Positions 1 through 8,306 of a stretch of 64,000 nt of DNA are shown in pieces. The stretch comes from Dinoroseobacter sp. Its GTDB lineage: Bacteria > Pseudomonadota > Alphaproteobacteria > Rhodobacterales > Rhodobacteraceae. Within the stretch, counting starts at the first letter, position 1. Each line of letters starts with the position of its first letter. The stretch spans positions 1-64,000 of the forward strand of contig JASJAW010000013.1 in NCBI GenBank assembly GCA_030066795.1. The letters are read 5' to 3'. The notes under the pieces were generated by a model. That model worked only from the letters and a program-made list of their open reading frames with translations, was not told the origin of the DNA and ran no database searches. Position numbers and translations under genes: made by a program.

Positions 1-1
1 C

Positions 2-304
2 GAGATCGCGTTTGAAGGTGTACAGGAGCAGCAGCGCGTCGGTGAACGGACCACGCTCGATGTTCTGGATGCGGAGCAGGAATTGCTGGACGCGCGCACA
101 ACATTGGTTTCGGCCGATATTCAGGCGGTGCAGTCTGTCTATGATCTACTGCGGTCCATGGGCTTGCTGACCGTGGATTACCTGGGCTTGCCAGTGCCAA
201 CCTATGACCCCTCACTTTACTACAACGCGGTGAAAAACGCGCCTGCAACCAGTACCCAAGGTGCGCGTCTGGACCGCGTATTGGAGAGTATTGGCCGACA
301 GTAG
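2..304 (+). CDS. TolC-family outer membrane efflux protein, C-terminal end (partial)
   Basis: The reading frame is open from the window edge and ends with TAG at 302-304, so only the last 100 codons are present. The visible part holds the end of the second TolC repeat: a helical stretch with VGERTTLDVLDAEQELLDA near the left edge, the typical TolC signature, followed by a helix containing VYDLLRSMGLLT and then a short, variable tail. TolC proteins form the trimeric outer-membrane channel of type I secretion and RND efflux systems. The partner genes would lie to the left of the window. Family call is firm; whether it serves secretion or efflux cannot be seen. Confidence 0.88.
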   Translation, partial: EIAFEGVQEQQRVGERTTLDVLDAEQELLDARTTLVSADIQAVQSVYDLLRSMGLLTVDYLGLPVPTYDPSLYYNAVKNAPATSTQGARLDRVLESIGRQ

Positions 305-377
305 GGATTCACGCAGGTTGTCCTTGTGTCAGGGCGCATGACCTTCTACTCTATATTGTGTTTAGAGTGGGAATCTG

Positions 378-1073
378 ATGCCTTCTGCAGCGAAAAACGA
401 AAGCCCTGATGAGGTACTCGCATCGATCCGTCGGATCGTAGCGGAGGAAAACAACGACGATAACCCGTATTCCGGACCGCCGCAGGCTCCCGTTCAGTCG
501 GAGCGTGCGCGTGTGCTTTCCGGGTCATCAGCGCATGCGCAAGGAGAGCCACGGAGCCGGGATGAGGCGCTAGTTGAAGCGCGCCGCCGGTACGAAAGAC
601 GTATGGCTCAGCGCGTTGCCTACGAGGCGCCTGTGCGGCCGAAGCCCGCACCGCAACCACCCTCAAGGGCGCAGGCACATGCCAAGCTGCTCCTAACCGC
701 GGATTACCAGGTTCGCGGGCCTCAGCAAGAGACCAAAGGCTTCACCGGTGCGTCGGACAATCTGGAAGAATACACTGAGGATTCGGATCTGTCCGAAGCC
801 GAAAAGCGCCCAACCTTGGAATCAGTGGTCCGGGATGCTGTTGCAGACTCAGTCCGCGCTGCTTTGAACACCGGCGTTGAGTTGGATGACGAGCCCGGCT
901 TTCTTGACGAGGACGGGTACCTCGACGCTGATACGCTGCGTGAGTTGGTGATCAACATCGTGCGCGATGAACTTCGCGGAGAACTTGGCAGCCAAATCTC
1001 CGCCCGCGTGCGGAAACTTGTGCGGCAGGAAATTAATCGGGCGCTTCAGGTCGAGCTGATAGACTTGCGATAA
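378..1073 (+). CDS. PopZ-like DUF2497 family protein
   Basis: This 231-residue protein has the layout of DUF2497/PopZ proteins. A short N-terminal helix ([16 protein letters not shown], about residues 9-24) is followed by a long, charged, proline-rich low-complexity middle and a C-terminal helical block (about residues 140-231) ending in [17 protein letters not shown]. In Caulobacter PopZ the C-terminal helices drive polar self-assembly and the N-terminal helix binds client proteins; whether this paralogue is polar is inference. A GTGGGA sequence lies just before the ATG. The gene follows the TolC gene by 73 bases, and its last 28 bases overlap the convergent cobQ 3' end. Confidence 0.78.
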   Translation: MPSAAKNESPDEVLASIRRIVAEENNDDNPYSGPPQAPVQSERARVLSGSSAHAQGEPRSRDEALVEARRRYERRMAQRVAYEAPVRPKPAPQPPSRAQAHAKLLLTADYQVRGPQQETKGFTGASDNLEEYTEDSDLSEAEKRPTLESVVRDAVADSVRAALNTGVELDDEPGFLDEDGYLDADTLRELVINIVRDELRGELGSQISARVRKLVRQEINRALQVELIDLR

Positions 1074-2524
1074 GCGGGCACAGCGGATAGCGCCAGCACT
1101 CGATCAAGGTCGAGATGCTCCTCCATATGCTCCGCCAACGCATCGAGCGCACTCTCAATCTCGGTATCGTAATCCGTTATCCGCGACGTGCCGCCGAGTT
1201 GCGTGAGAACTGCGGCGCGAAAAGCGTCCGAGGCAAACAATCCATGCAAATAGCACCCGCGTACACGTCCGTCTTCTGAAACGGCCCCTTCGGACCGTCC
1301 GGATATTTCAACCCAAGGGCGCGCGCAGTCGGGGCCCGTCGTCTCTCCAATATGGATCTCGTAGCCGGTCACCCTGTGGCCAGTATCAACGTCGTGACCT
1401 TCCACCTCTCGCAGGTGTTTGTGGGGCCGCATGGCGGTGACAGTGTTCAGGAGGCCAAGGCCTGGTACCTCGCCAGGGGGGCCTTCGATGCCCTCGGGAT
1501 CGCTCAACCGGTGGCCGAGCATCTGGTAGCCGCCACAAATACCGATCACGTGCCCGCCGCGGCGCAGATGCGCCTGCAGATCGATATCCCAGCCTTGTGT
1601 GCGGAAATGGGCAAGATCAGCGATAGTAGATTTTGAGCCCGGGATCAGAACCAGATCCGCATCGCCGGGCAGGGGGCGACCGGCCTCCACCAATTCGATC
1701 TCGACTTCGGGTTCCGCTGCAAGAGGATCAAGATCGTCAAAATTCGCGATCCTGTTTAGCCGTGGTACTGCGATCTTGAGCTTGCCTCCGCGGCGGGAAC
1801 TGAGATCCATCACGTCCTCAGCGGGCAGCCGCCACGCGTCTTCGAACCAGGGCAATACCCCGAGGGCTGCCCAGCCTGTGCGCGCCTCCAACTCTTGCAT
1901 ACCCTCATCAAAAAGCGAAACATCACCCCGGAACTTATTGATCGCAAAAGCAACTATACGATCGCGATCCTCGGTTGGTAAAACCGCCTGCGTGCCTACC
2001 AACTGGGCGATTACACCACCACGGTCGATATCTCCGACCAGAATAACAGGTGAGCCTACCGCTTCTGCGAAGCCCATATTCGCAATATCACCAGCGCGCA
2101 GGTTAATCTCGGCCGGACTGCCTGCCCCTTCGATCAGAACCAGATCCGCATTGGCTGCAAGGCGTTGAAAGCTCTCAATGACAGGGGGCAATAGTTTCGG
2201 CTTGGCCTTGGAGTAGTCCCGTGCCCTCAACGTAGCAAATCGCTTTCCCTGAACGATCACTTGTGCACCGGTGTCTGTCTCCGGCTTCAAAAGGACCGGG
2301 TTCATGTCCACGACGGGAGGGACGCCGGCAGCCCGCGCCTGCAATGCTTGTGCGCGCCCGATTTCCCCTCCGTCGGCCGTGACGGCGGCGTTGTTTGACA
2401 TATTCTGGGGCTTGAACGGGCGTACACGCAGGCCGCGACGCGAGAAGGCACGTGCCAGTCCCGCCACAAAGAGCGACTTTCCAACATTTGATCCAGCCCC
2501 CTGAATCATAATGGTTTTTGCCAT
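1046..2524 (-). CDS. cobQ: Cobyric acid synthase
   Basis: CobQ amidates the b, d, e and g side chains of adenosylcobyrinic a,c-diamide with glutamine and ATP in the late cobalamin pathway. The 492-residue protein starts with [17 protein letters not shown], a dethiobiotin-synthetase-type nucleotide loop, and carries the KPQNMSNN motif near residue 45. A class I glutamine amidotransferase domain follows in the C-terminal half, with the nucleophile Cys in [10 protein letters not shown] and the His in CYLHGLF. The frame is open for another 106 codons upstream, but that extension has no family resemblance and would run across the divergent gene at 2584, so the ATG at 2524 is chosen. Confidence 0.95.
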   Translation of the reverse strand: MAKTIMIQGAGSNVGKSLFVAGLARAFSRRGLRVRPFKPQNMSNNAAVTADGGEIGRAQALQARAAGVPPVVDMNPVLLKPETDTGAQVIVQGKRFATLRARDYSKAKPKLLPPVIESFQRLAANADLVLIEGAGSPAEINLRAGDIANMGFAEAVGSPVILVGDIDRGGVIAQLVGTQAVLPTEDRDRIVAFAINKFRGDVSLFDEGMQELEARTGWAALGVLPWFEDAWRLPAEDVMDLSSRRGGKLKIAVPRLNRIANFDDLDPLAAEPEVEIELVEAGRPLPGDADLVLIPGSKSTIADLAHFRTQGWDIDLQAHLRRGGHVIGICGGYQMLGHRLSDPEGIEGPPGEVPGLGLLNTVTAMRPHKHLREVEGHDVDTGHRVTGYEIHIGETTGPDCARPWVEISGRSEGAVSEDGRVRGCYLHGLFASDAFRAAVLTQLGGTSRITDYDTEIESALDALAEHMEEHLDLDRVLALSAVPAYRKSISST

Positions 2525-2583
2525 ACCGCCTCCGCGTATTAGCTTCTGTGCTAGACCGACGGAGGGCCAAAGGACAAGAGAAG

Positions 2584-3153
2584 ATGAACACACCGGCGCA
2601 TCTGATCTTCGGCGCCGCGGTTTTTGCCCGTCCTGACGCGCCGAGGGTAACTGCGGCGGCGCTGGCCGGCGCGTTGTTTCCCGACTTGTCGCTCTACGTG
2701 CTGGGCGCATGGGCCCTGTTTGTTCAACAGATCCCTCCGCAGATCGTGTTTGACGAGCTTTACTTTTCTGCGGCCTGGCAGCAGGTCTTTGCCATCGATA
2801 ATTCCATTCCGCTCTGGACGCTGGTGATGGCGTTCGCTGCATGGGCTAAACGACCGGTCGTGTTCGCTTTTGCGGGCGCGGCACTGTTGCACCTGCTCCT
2901 CGACCTTCCGCTGCATCACGACGACGGACGCCCCCATTTCTGGCCGTTCACGATGTGGGTCTACGAGAGCCCGCTGAGCTATTGGGACAGTGCGCGCTAT
3001 GCCCGGTTTGTCGCTCCGGTCGAGGCGGTGGCGTGCCTGGTCCTGGTTGTAATTCTTTGGAGACGGTTCAAGAGCTGGACAGCGCGGATCGGATTTGGGG
3101 TGCTTATGGCGATGGAACTCTGGGTTATTCGGCAGTGGTTGCTGTTCTTCTGA
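2584..3153 (+). CDS. Small membrane protein resembling YdjM/DUF457 metal-dependent hydrolases
   Basis: The 189-residue protein begins [11 protein letters not shown] and has about four or five hydrophobic segments. Conserved His and Asp residues lie near membrane edges (NTPAHL at the start, PDLSLY near residue 35, [13 protein letters not shown] near residue 105). This pattern is that of the YdjM/DUF457 inner-membrane putative metal-dependent hydrolases. Homologues beside cobQ are often labelled cobalamin biosynthesis protein, but nothing in the sequence supports a cobalamin step. It is divergent from cobQ with a 59-base gap that must hold both promoters, and it ends just before a strong bidirectional terminator. 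Substrate unknown. Confidence 0.7.
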   Translation: MNTPAHLIFGAAVFARPDAPRVTAAALAGALFPDLSLYVLGAWALFVQQIPPQIVFDELYFSAAWQQVFAIDNSIPLWTLVMAFAAWAKRPVVFAFAGAALLHLLLDLPLHHDDGRPHFWPFTMWVYESPLSYWDSARYARFVAPVEAVACLVLVVILWRRFKSWTARIGFGVLMAMELWVIRQWLLFF

Positions 3154-3181
3154 CACCTGAGGATTCAGGCCATAAGCAAAG

Positions 3182-3215
3182 AAAAAACGCACGCTCCGCC
3201 GAGCGTGCGTTTTTT
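3182..3215. terminator. Bidirectional intrinsic terminator
   Basis: A perfect 10-bp stem (ACGCACGCTC pairing with GAGCGTGCGT, loop CGCC at 3197-3200) is flanked by an A6 run on the left and a T run on the right. It therefore works in both directions. It separates the convergent genes ending at 3153 (+) and 3235 (-). Confidence 0.9.
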
Positions 3216-3234
3216 CTGTCAAAGCGCCGTATGA

Positions 3235-3555
3235 TCAGGCGGCTTCGGCCTGCTGAGCAGCGTTCCGGCGTTCGCTCTCTTCGCGCGACAGCGCAACAGA
3301 GGTCCGCACGCCCTGTGCGACGAACTCCATAAGTCCGTTCACAACGCGCTCATTCGGGTCGATACCCGCGCACGACAACACTTCGCGCCCATCTCGGGAG
3401 CGTGCCCAACGCGCAATTTGCTCTGGGCCGTTGCCGTATTTTTTGTCATCAGCGATTGCATCGTCCAATGCGGCGAGGACAACAGCGGCGAAGAGTTTCC
3501 GCGCCCGCTGGCCCTGTTCGTAGTTGAACGCTGATGCGTCGACGAAGTCAGCCAT
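3235..3555 (-). CDS. DUF6280 family protein, Rhodobacterales-type
   Basis: A 106-residue soluble protein beginning MADFVDASAFNYEQGQRARKLF. I recognise it as the small DUF6280 family, which I associate with Rhodobacterales; function unknown. It is mainly helical, with GQRARKLFAAVVLAALDDAI near residues 15-34 and a charged, Ala-rich C-terminal tail. No catalytic motif is apparent. An AAGGATACC-type sequence precedes the ATG. It is transcribed away from efp across a 210-base region that contains a 6-bp inverted repeat. Confidence 0.72.
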   Translation of the reverse strand: MADFVDASAFNYEQGQRARKLFAAVVLAALDDAIADDKKYGNGPEQIARWARSRDGREVLSCAGIDPNERVVNGLMEFVAQGVRTSVALSREESERRNAAQQAEAA

Positions 3556-3641
3556 GAGGTATCCTTATTATTGCTCTTGTGCTTGGCGTAGCGCCGAATA
3601 TGACGATTTCGCACCGATTCTGGGCTGCGATTTAGGAATAC

Positions 3642-3658
3642 CAGATATGCACTATCTG
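3642..3658. promoter_or_regulatory. Inverted repeat in the DUF6280/efp divergent promoter region
   Basis: CAGATA-TGCAC-TATCTG is a perfect 6-bp inverted repeat with a 5-base spacer. It lies 86 bases upstream of DUF6280 and 107 bases upstream of efp. It could be an operator or a small hairpin. Nothing in the sequence says which protein would bind it. Confidence 0.3.
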
Positions 3659-3765
3659 CATGGCTTAAATCATGCGGGCCCAATTTGCTGCGGCTTGTCA
3701 GGTGGTGATGTGCCAGATATAGGAACCGCCAACATTCTATCAACCTTTCGACACGGTTTTGTCCC

Positions 3766-4329
3766 ATGCCCAAGATCAACGGAAATGAAATTCGGCCCGG
3801 CAATGTTCTGGAGCACAACGACGGTCTGTGGGCCGCTGTTAAAGTTGACCATGTAAAGCCCGGAAAAGGCGGCGCTTTCGCACAGGTGGAGTTGAAGAAC
3901 CTGCGAAACGGGTCGAAATTGAACGAGCGATTCCGGTCTGCCGATAAAGTGGAGCGGGTGCGTCTGGAACAGAAGGATCAGCAGTTTCTGTACGAGAATG
4001 ACGGCATGCTGGTCTTCATGGACAACGAAACCTACGAGCAGATCGAGTTACCGGCTGATATCCTTGGTGAGCGTCGCCCATTCTTGCAAGATGGCATGAC
4101 GATCGTCATCGAATACTACGAATCCGAGGCGCTCAACGCGACTTTGCCGCAAAAAGTGTCCTGCAAGGTGGTGGAAACCGAGCCTGTGGTGAAAGGCCAA
4201 ACGGCCGCGAACAGCTTCAAGCCTGCGATTCTCGACAATGGAATGAAGGTGATGGTCCCGCCTTTTGTGGGTCAGGACGAAGATATCATCGTTAACACCG
4301 AAACCATGGAGTATTCCGAGCGGGCCTGA
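3766..4329 (+). CDS. efp: Elongation factor P
   Basis: EF-P enters the ribosomal E site and relieves stalling at polyproline stretches. The 187-residue product has the normal length and three beta-barrel domains. The tip loop of domain I reads KPGKGGA and places Lys34 where E. coli carries the beta-lysine modification. The C-terminal domain contains the family stretch [20 protein letters not shown]. No EpmA or EpmB gene is visible in the window, so the modification state is unknown. It appears to be a single-gene unit transcribed divergently from the DUF6280 gene. Confidence 0.97.
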   Translation: MPKINGNEIRPGNVLEHNDGLWAAVKVDHVKPGKGGAFAQVELKNLRNGSKLNERFRSADKVERVRLEQKDQQFLYENDGMLVFMDNETYEQIELPADILGERRPFLQDGMTIVIEYYESEALNATLPQKVSCKVVETEPVVKGQTAANSFKPAILDNGMKVMVPPFVGQDEDIIVNTETMEYSERA

Positions 4330-4437
4330 CGCAGTTGTGCAGAGGACCAGTCCTGTTTTTCAGTGACTTGGCTCCGTCAACACCTAATATTCCTCTCAAG
4401 GGGCGCCCGGATTGCCCCGTATTGGGAGGATTATTCA

Positions 4438-4874
4438 TGAGATCACTTGCTGTTGCAGCCCTAATGGCTGTCACCCCTCTGGCCGCCGTTGCCGGAGACA
4501 CGCCTGCGCCCGAAGGGGCAAAGGTCTATTTCATTAATCTTGAAGACGGTGCGACCGTTTCAAGCCCGGTTACGGTGGTCTTCGGCCTTGAAGGTATGGG
4601 CGTTGCGCCGGCCGGGACCGAGAAGGAAAAAACCGGTCACCACCATCTGCTGCTTAACCGCCCCGCTTTGGGTGAGGGCCCAGATGGGGCAGATGAATTG
4701 CTCTACGGAATTCCGGCGGACGACAATCACCTCCACTTCGGAGGTGGTCAGACTCAGGTCACGCTTGATTTGCCCGCTGGTGAGCACACAATGCAACTCG
4801 TTGTGGGCGATCTGAACCATGTTCCCCATGACCCACCGATCATGACCGAAGTGATTACGATCACCGTCCAGTAA
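4438..4874 (+). CDS. Exported DUF4399 protein
   Basis: A 145-residue protein with an N-terminal signal peptide (MRSLAVAALMAVTPLAAVAG, cleavage probably after residue 19). The mature part is a single beta-sandwich-like domain typical of DUF4399. It carries the His-rich motifs TGHHHLLL and DDNHLHFGGGQTQ and ends with a strand reading MTEVITITVQ. The clustered His residues suggest metal binding, but this is inference. GGGAGGA lies about eight bases before the chosen ATG; the frame is open further upstream but that part has no signal peptide. It is convergent with ygfZ, with a 10-base gap. Confidence 0.8.
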
Positions 4875-4884
4875 GCGGCGCGGA

Positions 4885-5655
4885 TCAGTCCGGCAGGCGG
4901 CTCACCTTGGCGTCGCCTGCTTCCATCTCTTCTTTTGCCCGGTCAAAGCGCAAGTAAGCCAATGCTAATCCCTGCGATTGGGTGAAGAGGGTGCCGGCGG
5001 TTTTTCCAGCCGCTGTAATTTCAGTGCCCACAGGCGCCCCACCAACGACAGCAACTTGGGCAAGTCCTTTGCGCAGTTCTGTTTTGTGCTTCATGCGCGC
5101 AGTTACTTCCTGCCCGACATAGCACCCTTTCTTGAAATCGACGCCGTGGAGGCGTTCGAACCCCATTTCAAGGATAAAGCTGTCATTGGGAATCAACTCG
5201 ATCCCGGCCTTCGGTATCGCATGGGCGACGCGAAGCGCGTCCCAGTCGGTCACAACCGGCCCGCCTGCAACGCCATAAAGACGCCAGCCCAGTTCCGGAT
5301 GCCTCGGATCAGAAAAAGCCCCATCCGGCGTTGGACCCAATCCGCGAGAGACCGGCGTTTCTGACAGGGTGATTTCAACGTCAGCGCGCAGTTTGAACAT
5401 CGACAGGCGTTTTGCGAGCGCATCGGCCTGCTCTTGATCTGCATCGAGCAGGAACCCGTCCTTGGACGGCACAATGAAAAAGTCAGCAAGATACTTGCCT
5501 TGTGGCGTCAGAAGGGCGGCGTAGACAAGCGCATCCTTTGCCTGAGAGACGTCGTTGGTCACCATCCCTTGCAAGAACTTGTGCGCATCGGTCCCGGTGA
5601 CCGTGATTATCCGGCGGTCGTCGGCAGCTTCAGGGGGTGTGGTCGTCTTGGTCAT
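4885..5655 (-). CDS. ygfZ: Folate-binding protein YgfZ (GcvT-like)
   Basis: YgfZ/IBA57 proteins use tetrahydrofolate to support assembly or repair of certain Fe-S clusters. The 256-residue sequence has the hallmark KGCYVGQE motif near residue 181, with the conserved Cys. It also has the GcvT-like N-terminal part (TGTDAHKFLQGMVTNDV, about residues 21-37). The size is shorter than GcvT itself, and no glycine cleavage genes lie nearby, which favours YgfZ over aminomethyltransferase. It is a monocistronic minus-strand gene, divergent from the glycosyltransferase at 5751. Confidence 0.9.
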   Translation of the reverse strand: MTKTTTPPEAADDRRIITVTGTDAHKFLQGMVTNDVSQAKDALVYAALLTPQGKYLADFFIVPSKDGFLLDADQEQADALAKRLSMFKLRADVEITLSETPVSRGLGPTPDGAFSDPRHPELGWRLYGVAGGPVVTDWDALRVAHAIPKAGIELIPNDSFILEMGFERLHGVDFKKGCYVGQEVTARMKHKTELRKGLAQVAVVGGAPVGTEITAAGKTAGTLFTQSQGLALAYLRFDRAKEEMEAGDAKVSRLPD

Positions 5656-5750
5656 TGGCAGTTAAGCCTCCCATCCTGTCTCTCGCTGACATATAGGTTT
5701 GCGCGCTCGTTACAATCTCCACCCGGCGCAAATCTCTGAGGCCAGACCGA

Positions 5751-6455
5751 ATGCCTGCTCCGCTTTCTATCGTTATGCCGGTTCTGAACGCCGCGCCTGG
5801 CTTGGAAAAAAGCCTTCCAGCGCTGGCTGAAGGGCTTGAGGTCGGGCTTATTGCCGAGTTGATCCTGTCGGACGGGGGGTCACAGGATGCAACCGCACAA
5901 ATAGCGGACGCTGCTGGCGCGATTTGGGTAACTGGTGCGCCCGGGCGCGGTGAGCAGATCGCGCGGGGAATTGCTGTTGCGAATTGCCCCTGGGTGATGG
6001 TTTTACACGCCGATACAGTTCTTTTGTCCGGATGGTCGGAAGCGGTGATCGCAGCTCTCGAAACGCCCGGGCAGGCACGCTACGGGACGCTGGTCTTCGA
6101 TGCGCCCGGAGTGGCGCCGCGCCTTGTGGCTGGTTGGGCCAACCTACGAAGCAGGCTCTTTGGCTTGCCCTACGGGGATCAGGCGCTTTTGGTGCATCAA
6201 GACCTGCTCGACTCAGTGGGCGGGTACCCTGATTTTCCACTCATGGAAGACGTGGAAATGGCCAAGCGCCTGCGCGGTGCGCTGGTCCCCCTGTGTGCAA
6301 TCGCGCGGACCTCCGCAGCGCGGTATCAGGCGGAAGGATGGTTTCGGCGCGGCGCGCGAAATCTGGGGCTTCTGCTTCGCTATCTCCGCGGCGCGGACCC
6401 ATCGGAGCTCGCGCAGGAGTACCGTGAAAGGCGAGGTGACACGAACCGGGATTGA
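5751..6455 (+). CDS. Family 2 glycosyltransferase (TIGR04283 type)
   Basis: A GT-A fold glycosyltransferase of 234 residues. The N-terminal strand PLSIVMPVLNAA and LILSDGGSQDAT (near residue 40) form the nucleotide-sugar site. VLHADTVL near residue 85 holds the Asp pair that binds metal and UDP, and FPLMEDVEMAKRLR supplies the catalytic acidic motif. It matches the TIGR04283 group, which is often labelled arsenosugar biosynthesis glycosyltransferase because of gene context in some bacteria; no ars gene is visible here, so that role is not supported. It is followed at 50 bases by an aminotransferase in the same direction, probably co-transcribed. Confidence 0.82.
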   Translation: MPAPLSIVMPVLNAAPGLEKSLPALAEGLEVGLIAELILSDGGSQDATAQIADAAGAIWVTGAPGRGEQIARGIAVANCPWVMVLHADTVLLSGWSEAVIAALETPGQARYGTLVFDAPGVAPRLVAGWANLRSRLFGLPYGDQALLVHQDLLDSVGGYPDFPLMEDVEMAKRLRGALVPLCAIARTSAARYQAEGWFRRGARNLGLLLRYLRGADPSELAQEYRERRGDTNRD

Positions 6456-6505
6456 CGCTGCTGGCCCTGCTGGTACGTCTCGCTGGATAGCAACCGGAGC
6501 TCTTT

Positions 6506-7720
6506 ATGTCCCTTGCCAACGGCCGTCACTATCTTGCCATTCCTGGTCCGTCCGTCGCTCCGGACCGCGTGTTGCAGGCGATGCACCGAGCGGCTCCGAA
6601 TATCTACACCGGGCCGCTGGTCGATATGGTCGAAGGGATTGTACCCGACCTGAACCGCGTGGCGCGCTCGTCCGGCAAAGTTGCCATGTATATCGGCAAT
6701 GGGCATGCGGCTTGGGAAGCTGCGCTGGTCAACACCTTGCAGGCGGGAGACAAGGTGCTTGTCCTCGCCACTGGCCGGTTCGCGAAATACTGGGCGTTGA
6801 TGGCCGAGACAGTTGGAGTTGAGGTCGAGATCCTGGACTTTGGAAATCGGGCTCCGATCGATCCGGCCAGGGTCGAGGAACGGTTGCGGGCGCCTGATGC
6901 AGGTGCATTTCGCGCCGTTCTGGCGGTGCAGGTTGATACAGCGACCTCAGTCCGCAACGACATCTCGATTGTGCGGGCTGCACTGGATGCTGCCCGGTAT
7001 CCGGGTCTCTTCATGGTGGACTGCATCGCTTGTCTTGGCTGCGATGAGTTTCGCATGGATGACTGGGGCGTCGATGTGATGGTTGCCGGCTGCCAGAAAG
7101 GGCTGATGACGCCGCCCGGCATGGCGTTTGTGTATTTCAACGACAAGGCAGATAGTTTCCGACAGGCGTTGCCACGAGTTTCGAGCTATTGGGATTGGCG
7201 TCCGCGCACAACGCCAGACGGGTTTTACCAGTATTTCTGCGGCACCGCGCCGACGCACCATCTTTATGGATTGCGGGAGGCGCTCACGATGCTGCTCGAC
7301 GAAGAGGGGCTCGATGCCGTGTTGGACCGGCATGCCGTTTTGGCACAGGCGGTCTGGGCCGCGCTGGAGGCCTGGGGAGAGGGTACTGCCATCGAGAGCA
7401 ACATCGCGCCCCGTGGCTTTCGCAGTCATGCGGTTACAACCGTGCGCATGACGCCGCCTCAAGCGACAGAGTTACGGGAGTGGGTTACAGAGACCGCCGG
7501 GATCACGCTGGGGATCGGTCTTGGAATGGCGGATGACAACGATCCCGCATGGCATGGCTTTCTGCGCATCGGCCATATGGGGCACGTCAACGCGCACATG
7601 GTACTGGGTGTGCTGGGCGCCATGGATGCCGGACTAAAGGCGCTCGGTATACCTCATGGGGGCGGGGCGCTGGAGGCGGCTAGTCGCGTCTGTGCGGTGG
7701 CTCCCAATCCACCGGCTTGA
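6506..7720 (+). CDS. Class V pyridoxal-phosphate aminotransferase (alanine/serine-glyoxylate type)
   Basis: A 404-residue fold-type I PLP enzyme. The N-terminus reads HYLAIPGPSVAPDRVLQAM, the usual glyoxylate aminotransferase opening, followed by a GNGHAAWEAAL cofactor phosphate loop. FMVDCIACLG holds the PLP-ring Asp, and AGCQKGLMTPPG near residue 197 holds the Schiff-base Lys. These features match serine- or alanine-glyoxylate aminotransferases, which would place it in glyoxylate/serine metabolism, but substrate choice cannot be read from sequence. The last 41 bases overlap the convergent small membrane gene. Confidence 0.85.
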   Translation: MSLANGRHYLAIPGPSVAPDRVLQAMHRAAPNIYTGPLVDMVEGIVPDLNRVARSSGKVAMYIGNGHAAWEAALVNTLQAGDKVLVLATGRFAKYWALMAETVGVEVEILDFGNRAPIDPARVEERLRAPDAGAFRAVLAVQVDTATSVRNDISIVRAALDAARYPGLFMVDCIACLGCDEFRMDDWGVDVMVAGCQKGLMTPPGMAFVYFNDKADSFRQALPRVSSYWDWRPRTTPDGFYQYFCGTAPTHHLYGLREALTMLLDEEGLDAVLDRHAVLAQAVWAALEAWGEGTAIESNIAPRGFRSHAVTTVRMTPPQATELREWVTETAGITLGIGLGMADDNDPAWHGFLRIGHMGHVNAHMVLGVLGAMDAGLKALGIPHGGGALEAASRVCAVAPNPPA

Positions 7721-7904
7721 TCCCGTTATGGACAAGTGGTTTGCGCCGGAAGATCTGGTCGAGGATATAGGCGACGCAAAGCGCTGGCAGGAAGCCGTAT
7801 AAGGCCCAGACGAAGCCCAGAACGCAGAACAGAACGATGCAGAATGCCACCAGAAAGGGCACGGTGTAATCTTGCACCCGACCAATCTTGCGGTTTTCAG
7901 ACAT
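7680..7904 (-). CDS. Small hypothetical membrane protein
   Basis: A 74-residue protein starting MSENRKIGRVQDY with one long or two short hydrophobic segments (VPFLVAFCIVLFCVLGFVWA and FLPALCVAYIL, about residues 15-47). A basic, hydrophilic tail (RRKPLVHNGIKPVDWEPPHRRD) follows. AGGAGA lies about nine bases before this ATG, which decides against a longer start at 7946. I do not recognise the family. Its 3' end overlaps the aminotransferase gene on the other strand by 41 bases. Confidence 0.6.
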   Translation of the reverse strand: MSENRKIGRVQDYTVPFLVAFCIVLFCVLGFVWALYGFLPALCVAYILDQIFRRKPLVHNGIKPVDWEPPHRRD

Positions 7905-7925
7905 GGGGGCGTCTCCTGTCTTTGT

Positions 7926-7965
7926 AACCTCCCATGCGATTAACATAGCAACGATTTGGGAGGTT
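7926..7965. repeat. Perfect 9-bp inverted repeat in the 7905-8119 intergenic region
   Basis: AACCTCCCA at 7926-7934 is repeated inverted as TGGGAGGTT at 7957-7965, with a 22-base AT-rich spacer. It sits just upstream of the small membrane gene ending at 7904 and could be an operator or an RNA hairpin. The rest of 7966-8119 shows no gene or clear terminator, only a T7 run at 8016-8022. Confidence 0.35.
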
Positions 7966-8119
7966 TGGACTCACATCTGGGTCAACACATCGCTTCTAAC
8001 TCAGAGCCTAGCCCGATTTTTTTGCGTGAACACCCCTTGCTGATCACGGGCTGATCGGAAGATGAAGCGCGGTCTCAAAAGGGGGTGGCTGGAAAGAACA
8101 CTGGGACGCGCACAGACCT

Positions 8120-8305
8120 TCAGGGGCGCATGAACGTCTTACTTGGGGCCCAAGCAATCGCGTACCGGGAACCGAGGCGCGCGATCTCGGCCATCGCCTC
8201 TTCTGGATGGGCGGGCCAGCGCTTGACCGCACCGGGCAGGTTTTCAAACTGACTTTCTGCCTGCGCTTCGGTGAGCTCTCTGAACTTGCGGTCCTTCGGC
8301 CAAAT
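8120..8305 (-). CDS. Coding-like frame directly after valS with no standard start codon
   Basis: After the valS stop (8307-8309) a second minus-strand frame runs 61 codons to TGA at 8120-8122. Its codons look coding (mostly G or C at third positions) and the product is plausible: WPKDRKFRELTEAQAESQ, then LPGAVKRWPAHPEEAM and a tail ending SKTFMRP. Between the previous in-frame stop (8330-8332) and these codons there is no ATG, GTG, TTG or CTG. The best available start is ATT at 8305, with GAGG of the valS end about ten bases before it. It is either translated from ATT by coupling to valS, or it is a gene that has lost its start. Family not recognised. Confidence 0.35.
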   Translation of the reverse strand: MWPKDRKFRELTEAQAESQFENLPGAVKRWPAHPEEAMAEIARLGSRYAIAWAPSKTFMRP

Positions 8306-8306
8306 G

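Noticed and set aside
2525-2842. N-terminal extension of cobyric acid synthase
   Set aside because: The extra 106 codons are basic and low complexity, and overlap the divergent membrane protein gene; the family sequence begins at 2524.
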